Below are positions 14,220 through 20,653 of a stretch of 24,438 bases of DNA, piece after piece. A model generated the notes under the pieces. It had not been told where the DNA came from. It worked only from the letters and a program-made list of their open reading frames with translations, and did no database searches. Where the stretch lies: IMG/VR virus record IMGVR_UViG_3300022074_000365, positions 1-24,438 of that record. One strand, written 5' to 3'. Numbering within the stretch: position 1 is the first letter of the stretch; each line of letters starts with the position of its first letter. The stretch is from a virus. Position numbers and translations under genes: made by a program.

Positions 14220-14888
14220 ATGGCGGGTCTTACAATCGTTGCAGATGTTTCAGGCGAGCCAATAAGTGCTGATAATGTGCGTGAATACGCCCATATAGAC
14301 GATGGCGTAGAAACTACAGTAATTAACAATATGATTAAGTCCTCACGTTTGTATGTTGAGAATTACTTGGGGCGCAGTCTTCTAAATCGCACACTAAAAC
14401 TTAGCATTGATTATGTTGATGAGGTTGACCAGCCGTTGTGGGAGGGTACACGCATCGGACCTGACATGGCTATTAGGCGCAGATATATACAGCTTCCCAG
14501 ACCGCCAGTCGTTAGCGTCACCCATGTAAAAACTTTTGATGATGCTGATACAGAAACCACGCTTGCATCATCGAAGTACTATGTTGACAATCAGCGTGAA
14601 CCAGCGCGGATCGTGCTACGAAATGGTGAGACATGGCCTACAGCCTTGAGGGTAGCAAATGCAATAGAGATTACTTATGTCTCAGGTTATGGAGCATCAA
14701 GGTCAAATGTCCCAGAGGCAATAATTCAAGGGCTGTTAAGCCATATAACCTTTATGTATGAAAATCGCGGTGATGCCTATGGCAAGCCACAGAACCCATT
14801 GCCTCATTCAATTAAATATCTTCTTGACCCATACAAGGTTTTGAATTTCAGCACAGACGCCTTTAACGACAGCGTATCAGGTTATTAA
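14220..14888 (+). CDS. Head-tail connector protein (phiE125 gp8 / HK97 gp6-like)
   Basis: This 222-aa adaptor would bind below the portal. The family pattern is an N-terminal helical DnaT-like segment (SADNVREYAHIDDGVE, INNMIKSSRLYVENYLGRSL), a beta section with YIQLPRPPVVSVTHVKTFDD and a C-terminal AIEITYVSGYG...VPEAIIQGLLSHITFMYENRGD. The order connector, head closure, gp10-like, DUF3168 matches lambdoid and GTA-type neck gene blocks. The following gene starts 2 bp after the stop. Confidence 0.88.
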   Translation: MAGLTIVADVSGEPISADNVREYAHIDDGVETTVINNMIKSSRLYVENYLGRSLLNRTLKLSIDYVDEVDQPLWEGTRIGPDMAIRRRYIQLPRPPVVSVTHVKTFDDADTETTLASSKYYVDNQREPARIVLRNGETWPTALRVANAIEITYVSGYGASRSNVPEAIIQGLLSHITFMYENRGDAYGKPQNPLPHSIKYLLDPYKVLNFSTDAFNDSVSGY

Positions 14889-14889
14889 C

Positions 14890-15234
14890 ATGATTGGGGC
14901 TATGCGTCATCAGGTTACAATACAGTCGCAAACTGGCTCGGCTGATGGCGGCGGATCATCAAACCTTTCGTATTCTAATGTTGCTACAGTAAATGCCTCT
15001 ATCAAACCTATGTCTGGCGGTGATAGGCTGTTTGGTGACCAGATAGAAGAACGTATAACTCATATGATAACCATACGATTTAGGCGTGATGTAACATATA
15101 AGAATAGAATTAAGTATAGCTTTGCAGATAGCGGAACAAGCTACAGCCGTATATTTAATATTCGCAGAGTTATCAATCGTGATACCCGTAATCGTTTTCT
15201 AGACATACTATGTGAAGAAGGTGTTGCGACATGA
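14890..15234 (+). CDS. Head closure / head-tail joining protein (SPP1 gp16-like)
   Basis: This 114-aa protein starts MIGAMRHQVTIQSQTGSADG and has VNASIKPMSGGDRLFGDQIE, THMITIRFRRDVTYKNRI and IFNIRRVINRDTRNRFLDIL, CEEG. The RH.V.IQ start, the A.I.P.SG.E/D body and the R.F.I..V...D.R...L.I.C.E ending define the phage head-tail joining family, which plugs the connector and receives the tail. The stop overlaps the next start in ATGA. Confidence 0.9.
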   Translation: MIGAMRHQVTIQSQTGSADGGGSSNLSYSNVATVNASIKPMSGGDRLFGDQIEERITHMITIRFRRDVTYKNRIKYSFADSGTSYSRIFNIRRVINRDTRNRFLDILCEEGVAT

Positions 15235-15647
15235 GCAGGGTAAAGGTTAAGGTATCTCATAATAGTAAGGTTCAAAATGTTACCAAGCAGTATGAGGCGC
15301 AGGCTCGTAATGCAGTAAAAGATGGCTGTTTAAGAATACAAAGAATAGCGGTTACAGAAATAGCAAGCGGTGGCAGAACAGGTCGTCAATATAGCAGAGG
15401 TGGCAAAACTCACACAGCGTCTGCCGCAGGCGAGTATCCAGCCACAGATACTGGTAATCTTGCACAAAACATATTCGTTAATATAGCAGTCAATGGCCTT
15501 TCGGGGGTTGTTGAGAGTAAAGCAAAGTATTCATCCTTTCTTGAGTTTGGAACAAGCAAGATGGCGGCACGACCATTTATGTTCCCATCTGCCGAGAGAG
15601 CCAGAGCCTTTATTCGCAAGAAGTTTAGAGAGTTGAGGGCAACATGA
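15231..15647 (+). CDS. HK97 gp10-like tail-completion/neck protein
   Basis: This 138-aa basic protein has a helical N-terminal part (VTKQYEAQARNAVKDGCLRI) followed by AAGEYPATDTGNLAQNIFVN, VESKAKYSSFLEFGTSKMAA and RPFMFPSAERARAFIRKKF. The YA.FLEFGT..M.ARPFM.PA block is the hallmark of the HK97 gp10 family. In related phages this protein joins head and tail. ATGA overlaps exist on both sides, so it is translated as part of a tight neck operon. Confidence 0.9.
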   Translation: MSRVKVKVSHNSKVQNVTKQYEAQARNAVKDGCLRIQRIAVTEIASGGRTGRQYSRGGKTHTASAAGEYPATDTGNLAQNIFVNIAVNGLSGVVESKAKYSSFLEFGTSKMAARPFMFPSAERARAFIRKKFRELRAT

Positions 15648-16051
15648 GTTTACATAGTTGGCCTCTACAGCAAGCGATATTTTCTAAGCTCAATGGTGCA
15701 AGCCTAGTTGATTACGATGGTGATGCGATTACTGGTGTCTTTGATGACGTACCAGAGCAGACAGTTTATCCTTATGTGGTTATCGGTGAGGAGACCGCCA
15801 CAGAGAACGGGACAAAGGATGTTGATGCCCACGAACATACGCTAACCATCCATGTGTGGTCACAGTATCGAGGTTTGCAAGACATTAAAAAAATCATGCA
15901 ACAAATATATACTCAGCTACATAATACTGCTATAACAGTATCAGGTGCTAATTTGGTCAACATCAGACACGAGTTTGAGACAACCTTGTTAGAGCAAGAT
16001 GGTATTACACGGCATGGAGTCATGCGATTTCGGGCAGTGGTTTTTGATTAG
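15644..16051 (+). CDS. Tail completion/terminator protein (DUF3168, gp17-like)
   Basis: This 135-aa protein has WPLQQAIFSKLNGASLVDYD, VYPYVVIGEETATENGTKDV, HEHTLTIHVWSQYRGLQDIK and a final GVMRFRAVVFD. The YPYV.IGE....D....... .H.L.I.VWS pattern is diagnostic of DUF3168, which caps the tail tube and sets the tail end in related siphophages. It ends 9 bp before the major tail gene. Confidence 0.9.
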   Translation: MSLHSWPLQQAIFSKLNGASLVDYDGDAITGVFDDVPEQTVYPYVVIGEETATENGTKDVDAHEHTLTIHVWSQYRGLQDIKKIMQQIYTQLHNTAITVSGANLVNIRHEFETTLLEQDGITRHGVMRFRAVVFD

Positions 16052-16060
16052 GAGATAGAT

Positions 16061-16474
16061 ATGGCGGCACAAAAAGGTTCAGCCTTACTTATGAAAATTG
16101 GCAATGCGGCATCCCCAGAAGTATTTACAACTATTGGCGGAATGCGTAGCACAGCACTCGCAATGAATGACGAGGCTGTAGACATTACAAACAAAGACTC
16201 AGCAAGAGCAAGAACATTGCTTGCTCAAGCTGGTGTTAATAGTTTGACAGTAACAGGTTCAGGCGTGTTTACAGACAGCGCATCAGAGGCAACACTCAAA
16301 GGTAAATTTGATGTTGCGGCATTTAGTAATTATCAGTTTCTAGTTCCAGATTTCGGAACATTTACTGGTGCGTTTATGTTGCAGTCCCTAGAATATGCTG
16401 GAGAGTTCAATGGTGAAGTTACTTATAGCTTTACATTTGAATCATCTGGTGCAATCACGTTTGCAACAGTCTAA
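16061..16474 (+). CDS. Major tail (tube) protein, TP901-1/GTA family
   Basis: This 137-aa protein has MAAQKGSALLMKIGNAASPE, TTIGGMRSTALAMNDEAVDI, TNKDSARARTLLAQAGVNSL and FNGEVTYSFTFESSGAITFA. The GK.LLLKIG...F..I.G.R......N...VD.TNK.S. start and S.ESSG ending match the phage major tail protein 2 family shared by TP901-1 and gene transfer agents. Hexamers stack into the non-contractile tail tube. GGAG stands 8 nt before the ATG. Confidence 0.93.
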   Translation: MAAQKGSALLMKIGNAASPEVFTTIGGMRSTALAMNDEAVDITNKDSARARTLLAQAGVNSLTVTGSGVFTDSASEATLKGKFDVAAFSNYQFLVPDFGTFTGAFMLQSLEYAGEFNGEVTYSFTFESSGAITFATV

Positions 16475-16695
16475 TGAGTTGGGTAGACGTAACAGTTGAT
16501 GTCAAGGATGATCAACACCCTGCAATGTTTAATGCAAAAGAAATGATGCTCAACCTTAGCGGGGCAGTTGATTTATCTACAGTGTCAATAATCACAATCG
16601 GCAAGGTAAAATATAATATCCTTTATACTGTCGATATTGCCGAGCGTGGTGAAACTACAGATGTTAAACTTGAGGAATTTAAAAGTAAGAAATAG
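16474..16695 (+). CDS. Small hypothetical tail-region protein (73 aa)
   Basis: The product starts MSWVDVTVDVKDDQHPAMFN and continues LSGAVDLSTVSIITIGKVKY, VDIAERGETTDVKLEEFKSK. It begins in the stop codon of the major tail gene (TAATG), so it is probably translated by coupling, and no separate ribosome binding site is evident. It is acidic-to-neutral and has no membrane segment. I recognise no family. Position between tube protein and tail chaperones suggests a tail-assembly accessory. Confidence 0.6.
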   Translation: MSWVDVTVDVKDDQHPAMFNAKEMMLNLSGAVDLSTVSIITIGKVKYNILYTVDIAERGETTDVKLEEFKSKK

Positions 16696-16704
16696 GAGTG
16701 CCAC

Positions 16705-17052
16705 ATGGCAAATACAATTCGTGGTGAATTGGATATTGAGTTAAATAACTCAACTTACAAAACAAAGTTAAATCTTAACTCTATTATGGTTCTTGAGCGC
16801 AACCTTGGGAGATCATTAATAAAAGTTACACAAAGCCTTTCAACTGGTGATTTACAACTCACAGAGTTATTGCAAGTTCTTCAAACTGCCCTTAAAGGGG
16901 GCGGCAATGATTTGAGTGATGCCGATGTAAAACAAATTGTTTGGGAAGCTGGATATGTAAATGCGTTATCCGCTGTTGGTGAAATACTTACAAATACTTT
17001 AACAGGGGATGATGAATTAAACGAGGGAAAGCAGGAGGCGGTGAATCAGTAG
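16705..17052 (+). CDS. Tail assembly chaperone, upstream frame (GTA gp10 / Phage_TAC_11-like; lambda gpG analogue)
   Basis: This 115-aa protein starts MANTIRGELDIELNNSTYKT and has LNSIMVLERNLGRSLIKVTQ and DVKQIVWEAGYVNALSAVGE. The GE..I.L....Y......N....LE..LG.S......L start is typical of the GTA gp10/Phage_TAC_11 chaperones, which bind the tape measure during tail assembly. AGGAG precedes the ATG by 6 nt. Near its 3' end the frame carries G GGA AAG (17025-17031) in the correct phase for -1 slippage, after which ribosomes would enter the next frame. See the slippery-site entry. Confidence 0.85.
   Translation: MANTIRGELDIELNNSTYKTKLNLNSIMVLERNLGRSLIKVTQSLSTGDLQLTELLQVLQTALKGGGNDLSDADVKQIVWEAGYVNALSAVGEILTNTLTGDDELNEGKQEAVNQ
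17025..17031 (+). promoter_or_regulatory. Programmed -1 ribosomal frameshift site GGGAAAG
   Basis: The heptamer G-GGA-AAG lies in zero-frame phase of the upstream chaperone gene (codons GGA 17026-17028 and AAG 17029-17031). It is the same heptamer used by lambda for its G/GT frameshift. The -1 frame is open from 17016, overlaps the first frame's end by 37 nt, and runs to 17243. Slippage would give a 179-aa fusion, the analogue of lambda gpGT. The -1 frame has no ATG or GTG before its core domain, only a TTG at 17058. Confidence 0.82.
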
Positions 17053-17057
17053 ATGCC

Positions 17058-17243
17058 TTGCCGTGGAAAACCCTTATAGGGGCTGGCATAGGGGTTATTG
17101 GGATACCGCCATCAGAATTTTGGGATATGGGTCTGCAGGAGTTGTTTATTGCCTTGGATGGGTATACCGAGGCGAACAACATAGAAGAAAAGCCATTAAC
17201 TCAAAATGAATTAGAAGACTTGATGTTGAGGTATCCTGATTAA
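17058..17243 (+). CDS. Tail assembly chaperone, downstream frame (TAC_6/rcc01693-like; lambda T-part analogue), reached by -1 frameshift
   Basis: The segment PWKTLIGAGIGVIGIPPSEF, WDMGLQELFIALDGY and a C-terminal helix ending LMLRYPD match the small GTA-type TAC_6 chaperones (PW..L...G.G.LG..P..FW.MT..EL). The only independent start is TTG 17058; AGGAGG lies at 17033-17038, 19 nt away, too far to serve it. Expression as the C-terminal part of a frameshift fusion is therefore preferred: codons continue from 17031 through AGGGESVDALPWK. The T part recruits the tape measure in lambda. The stop overlaps the tape-measure ATG in TAATG. Confidence 0.82.
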   Translation: MPWKTLIGAGIGVIGIPPSEFWDMGLQELFIALDGYTEANNIEEKPLTQNELEDLMLRYPD

Positions 17244-18979
17244 TGACAACAGTTGATACAATACTAGTTAAGGTAGAGGCAGACCTTAAAGATGTTAATC
17301 GCAAGCTGAAACAGCTTGAAACTAATACTGCTAAAACCACAAAAAGCGTTGAGCGTGGCTTTGACAAAATCGGCAAGTCTTTAAAGGGCTTTGTTGTCGC
17401 GTATGCGGCAGTATTAGCAACAAGAGGTGTATTAGCAACTGCAAAATTTGGTAGTTCTATTGAAGAAATGGAAGCCAAAGCTTCAGCAGTATTTAAAAGA
17501 TTTCTACCGACAGTCCGTGCAGAATTAGATGAGTTTGGTGAGGCGGCTGGACGATCAACTCATATGTTGCTTGAGATGGCAACGTCTGTTCAAGATTTAC
17601 TTGTTCCATTGGGTTTTGCCAGAGGTGATGCCGCACGCTTATCAGTTGATTTGACAAAATTAGCATCTGATGTCGCCAGTTTTAATAATATGGCTGATAC
17701 CGATGTGCTTAATAATTTTCGCAGTGGTTTAGTCGGCAACCATGAGGTGCTTTACAGGTTTGGTGTTGTTATTAAAGAGGCAGACCTTAAGGCTGAACTC
17801 TTTCGAATGGGGATTTCAAAAAGTATTGATGAAGTTACCGCCGCAGAAAAAGCACAGGCACGTTTGAACCTTATAATAGCTGGAACCGCAGATGCGAATG
17901 GCGATGCAATTAGAACAGCAAGAAGTTTGGCAAATGAAACAAAAGGATTAAAGCGTGAGTTTGATAAACTTTACGAAACTATAGCTAAGGTTTTACAGCC
18001 TGTGTTTCTCGGTCTTGTAAAAATTGGCAGATCTATGCTGGCATTTTTTAACAATGAATTAGCATTAGGCATACTTACTGTATATAGAGAAATAGCAGAG
18101 GGTCTAAATTTTATATTTCCCGAAAAAGAATTTGATAAATTTGTTCAAAATTTTGAAAGTCGCATAAAAAAAGCAAGAGAAAGAATAAAATTTGCTGGCA
18201 TACCCTTAGAAGGGGGCGAGACTGTTACTTCATCAGACCCACTCGCGCAAAAAAGAAATGAAATAATAAAAGACCAAGCCAATGAAATATTTCTTCTACA
18301 AGAAAAATTAGGCGGCGCAACAGAGGCGGACCTCAAATTTACAGAAGCTAACATGAAACTTGGCAGGCAATTTGGTCTTACAAACACAAATATTGTTGCA
18401 CAGGTTGAGGCATTAGCAATTCTTGAGCAACAGCTTCAAGACCAAGAAAATACACAACAATCAATTTTAAGTTCGCTTGAAGGATTATCAGCAGGATTTA
18501 GTGAGACACTTGCGGAGTCAATGCTTAATGGTAAACTTGCACTTGAAGATTTCAAAGATGTTGCAAGAAGTTTTGTCAGCACTATCATAAAAGAATTTAT
18601 TAGATTAGAGATAGTTAATAGGCTTATCAATAACATATTTAATTTGCAGGGTACAAACCGCCTACAGCAAGGCAATTTGTTAGACCAGAGTGCCTCTGGC
18701 GGAGCCGTCCAGCGAGGTGTCCCAACGCTTGTTGGAGAGCGGGGTCCAGAAATTATAATCCCGAACACCGCCTCAACAGTCTTAAACTCAAACAATACAC
18801 GTTCAGCTTTGGGCGGCGGTAGTGGTGTTGTGGTTAATCAAAATATTAATGTCAGCACTGGCGTATCACAAACAGTCAGAGCGGAACTTGTCAATTTCTT
18901 GCCTGTTATCCAAAACTCAACAATGACAGCAATCGCACAAGCTAAGACTAAGGGCGGCAGATTGGCGGAGGTATTGTAA
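17243..18979 (+). CDS. Tail tape measure protein
   Basis: This 578-aa protein fills the tail tube and sets its length. The N-terminus is a coiled coil (VKVEADLKDVNRKLKQLETN, SVERGFDKIGKSLKG), followed by a hydrophobic stretch at about 49-70 (GFVVAYAAVLATRGVLATAK), a globular helical region (VLLEMATSVQDLL-like, ARLSVDLTKLASDVASF) and a C-terminal segment with ASGGAVQRGVPTLVGERGPE, IIIPN at about 484-507, which is a standard tape-measure ending. Using the usual rule of about 0.15 nm per residue, a tail near 85-90 nm would be expected. It directly follows the chaperone pair, as in lambda and gene transfer agents. Confidence 0.9.
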   Translation: MTTVDTILVKVEADLKDVNRKLKQLETNTAKTTKSVERGFDKIGKSLKGFVVAYAAVLATRGVLATAKFGSSIEEMEAKASAVFKRFLPTVRAELDEFGEAAGRSTHMLLEMATSVQDLLVPLGFARGDAARLSVDLTKLASDVASFNNMADTDVLNNFRSGLVGNHEVLYRFGVVIKEADLKAELFRMGISKSIDEVTAAEKAQARLNLIIAGTADANGDAIRTARSLANETKGLKREFDKLYETIAKVLQPVFLGLVKIGRSMLAFFNNELALGILTVYREIAEGLNFIFPEKEFDKFVQNFESRIKKARERIKFAGIPLEGGETVTSSDPLAQKRNEIIKDQANEIFLLQEKLGGATEADLKFTEANMKLGRQFGLTNTNIVAQVEALAILEQQLQDQENTQQSILSSLEGLSAGFSETLAESMLNGKLALEDFKDVARSFVSTIIKEFIRLEIVNRLINNIFNLQGTNRLQQGNLLDQSASGGAVQRGVPTLVGERGPEIIIPNTASTVLNSNNTRSALGGGSGVVVNQNINVSTGVSQTVRAELVNFLPVIQNSTMTAIAQAKTKGGRLAEVL

Positions 18980-19602
18980 TGGCAACGTATTCTTATCCAC
19001 TCAGTTATCCGACCAGCCCAAACTACACGCAGTCTCGTTTTCAGTTGATGCGCCGCACAGGTATAAGCCAGAGCCCATTTACAGGCACACAGCAAACTTT
19101 TTCATATGAGAAATTTTCTATGTGGCAAGCAACCCTTAGTTTACCGCCAATGAAAAGAGTGCAGGCCGCAGACTGGCAAGCATTCTTTTTGAAACTAAGA
19201 GGGCGGGTCGGGACTTTTTCCCTCGGCGACCCAGATGCCACTTCACCACAGGGCGCAGTTGCAGGCACAATTGCAATTAACAATGGTGGAGGGTACTCCG
19301 CAGGGGTCAGCACGATTGCAACGGATGGATATACGAATGCAGACAGCACAGTCGTATTCAAGGCGGGTGATTACATACAAGTTGGCACAACATTACATCT
19401 CATTGTAAACAATGCTACATGCTCGTCAGGTGCGGCAAATCTTGATATTGAGCCAGCACTGAAAGGAAGCATTGGGGATGATGCAACGATCACTTACAGC
19501 AACCCGAAGGGTATATTTAGATTAGATACTGATATCTCAGGTTGGGATGCTAATTCCGCATCAACATATGGTTTTAGCTTTAGCGCAAGTGAGGCGTTCT
19601 AA
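18979..19602 (+). CDS. Predicted distal tail protein
   Basis: This 207-aa protein has the landmarks YPLSYPTSPNYTQSRFQLMR, MWQATLSLPPMKRVQAADWQ, AFFLKLRGRVGTFSLGDPDA and a C-terminal beta section ending YGFSFSASEAF. The WQA...LPPM+R..A..W.AFL..LRG..GTF.LGDP core is a recurring pattern in phage proteins encoded between the tape measure and the tail-tip genes, where distal tail or M-like proteins lie. Both ends overlap their neighbours by one base (TAATG). The role is inferred from position and pattern. Confidence 0.65.
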   Translation: MATYSYPLSYPTSPNYTQSRFQLMRRTGISQSPFTGTQQTFSYEKFSMWQATLSLPPMKRVQAADWQAFFLKLRGRVGTFSLGDPDATSPQGAVAGTIAINNGGGYSAGVSTIATDGYTNADSTVVFKAGDYIQVGTTLHLIVNNATCSSGAANLDIEPALKGSIGDDATITYSNPKGIFRLDTDISGWDANSASTYGFSFSASEAF

Positions 19603-20246
19603 TGACACGCTCATCAACTACAGCATTTAATAATGCAGTTGCGGCGGCGACAGTTGACCCCTTTTTTGCCGCAAAACTTGAGTTTGAAAGTGGCACTACT
19701 AATCTTTGGACAGGCGTTGGTGACATATCATTTGAAGCAGGCTCTGGCAGTGAGACTTTTACAGGTGCTGGAGATTTAGCGCAGGTGTCAGCCGTTGACG
19801 AAAGTGCGGATATTGCATCAAGTGGTGTTACATTTACTCTTTCAGGACTTAATTCATCTTTGATAAGTTTGGTATTATCAGAAAACTATCAAGGCAGGAA
19901 TGCAACTCTTTATCTTGGGATGATCTCGTCAGGGTCTGTTGTAGCAAATCCATATATTCTTTTTCGAGGCTTTATGGATACAATGAATATTAATGACTCT
20001 GGTGAAACAGCAATCATTGAAGTAAAGGCGGAAAATCGACTTGTTGCGTTACAAAAAGCAAAGATAAGGCGATACACAAATGAAGACCAAAAACTGATTG
20101 ATTCAACAGATAAAGGGTTTTCATTTATTAATGATCTACAGGATAAAACAATAACATGGGGAACAGGCAAAGCAGACCAAGGCTTGCCACCGCCAACAAC
20201 TAGCGGAAACACAGTCTATGATATGTATATAAACGCACCGATGTAA
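19602..20246 (+). CDS. Predicted tail-tip/baseplate hub protein (lambda gpL position)
   Basis: This 214-aa protein has VDPFFAAKLEFESGTTNLWT, GVGDISFEAG, FTGAGDLAQVSAVDESADIA, GVTFTLSGLNSSLISLVLSE, GRNATLYLG and RYTNEDQKLIDSTDKGFSFI, NDLQDKTITWG. The order (W.G.GD, .G.G.L...S.V.ES.DI...G..F.LSG, .. QGR.A.L.LG, RY...DQ......DKG..F...L.D..I.WG) is a common tail protein pattern resembling the DUF2163/gpL-like group. It lies between the distal tail protein and the NlpC/P60-like protein, where lambda has L. No iron-sulfur-type cysteine cluster is present. Confidence 0.65.
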   Translation: MTRSSTTAFNNAVAAATVDPFFAAKLEFESGTTNLWTGVGDISFEAGSGSETFTGAGDLAQVSAVDESADIASSGVTFTLSGLNSSLISLVLSENYQGRNATLYLGMISSGSVVANPYILFRGFMDTMNINDSGETAIIEVKAENRLVALQKAKIRRYTNEDQKLIDSTDKGFSFINDLQDKTITWGTGKADQGLPPPTTSGNTVYDMYINAPM

Positions 20247-20254
20247 GGACTACT

Positions 20255-20653
20255 ATGCGGCAAGAAGGTTGGGAAAATAGACTTGAGGAACTTGTTCAAA
20301 GCAAGCGGAATCAGCCCTTTGATTGGGCAGAAAATAATTGTGTCGGACTTGTAGCAGAGGCTCAATTAACCATTACAGGCAAAACAGATTTTCCAGAAGT
20401 ATTAGAAAATATTGGGAACAAACACAACGCACACCGATTGATACTCAAGCATGGTAAAAATATAACCGAAGGTGCTAATAAATATTTTACGGCGATACCA
20501 ATAACGATGGCGCAACGAGGCGATATTGTAGAGTTAGAAACATGCGAGGGTCCAGCCGTAGGTTTATGTATTGGTGCAAAAGCAGTTTTTATAGGTAAGG
20601 ATGGGCTTGAGTATATTCCCCTTACCTCATTAATTAGGGCTTGGAGAATGTAA
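20255..20653 (+). CDS. NlpC/P60-like tail protein (DUF6950-like; lambda gpK position)
   Basis: This 132-aa protein has PFDWAENNCVGLVAEAQLTI, with C29 in the place of the NlpC/P60 catalytic cysteine, then ITMAQRGDIVELETCEGPAV, GLCIGAKAVFIGKDGLEYIP and a final LTSLIRAWRM. The F.WA.NNC...., A.RGDIV, .GLC.G..A.F.G.DGL...PL....AWR pattern fits the DUF6950 family found at this place in many phages. In classical NlpC peptidases a catalytic His precedes the G(I/L).(L/I)G strand; here that position reads AVGLCIG with no His. It could be a divergent or inactive cell-wall peptidase. It lies between the L-like and J-like genes, where lambda has K. Confidence 0.75.
   Translation: MRQEGWENRLEELVQSKRNQPFDWAENNCVGLVAEAQLTITGKTDFPEVLENIGNKHNAHRLILKHGKNITEGANKYFTAIPITMAQRGDIVELETCEGPAVGLCIGAKAVFIGKDGLEYIPLTSLIRAWRM

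Noticed and set aside
17033-17038. AGGAGG as a stimulatory Shine-Dalgarno for the frameshift
   Set aside because: In dnaX-type sites the stimulator lies about 10 nt upstream of the slippery heptamer; this one lies just after it, so no role is claimed.
20641-20652. TTG start for the gpJ-like gene at 20641
   Set aside because: The GGAG that would drive translation lies at 20643-20646, inside this extension and well placed for ATG 20653.
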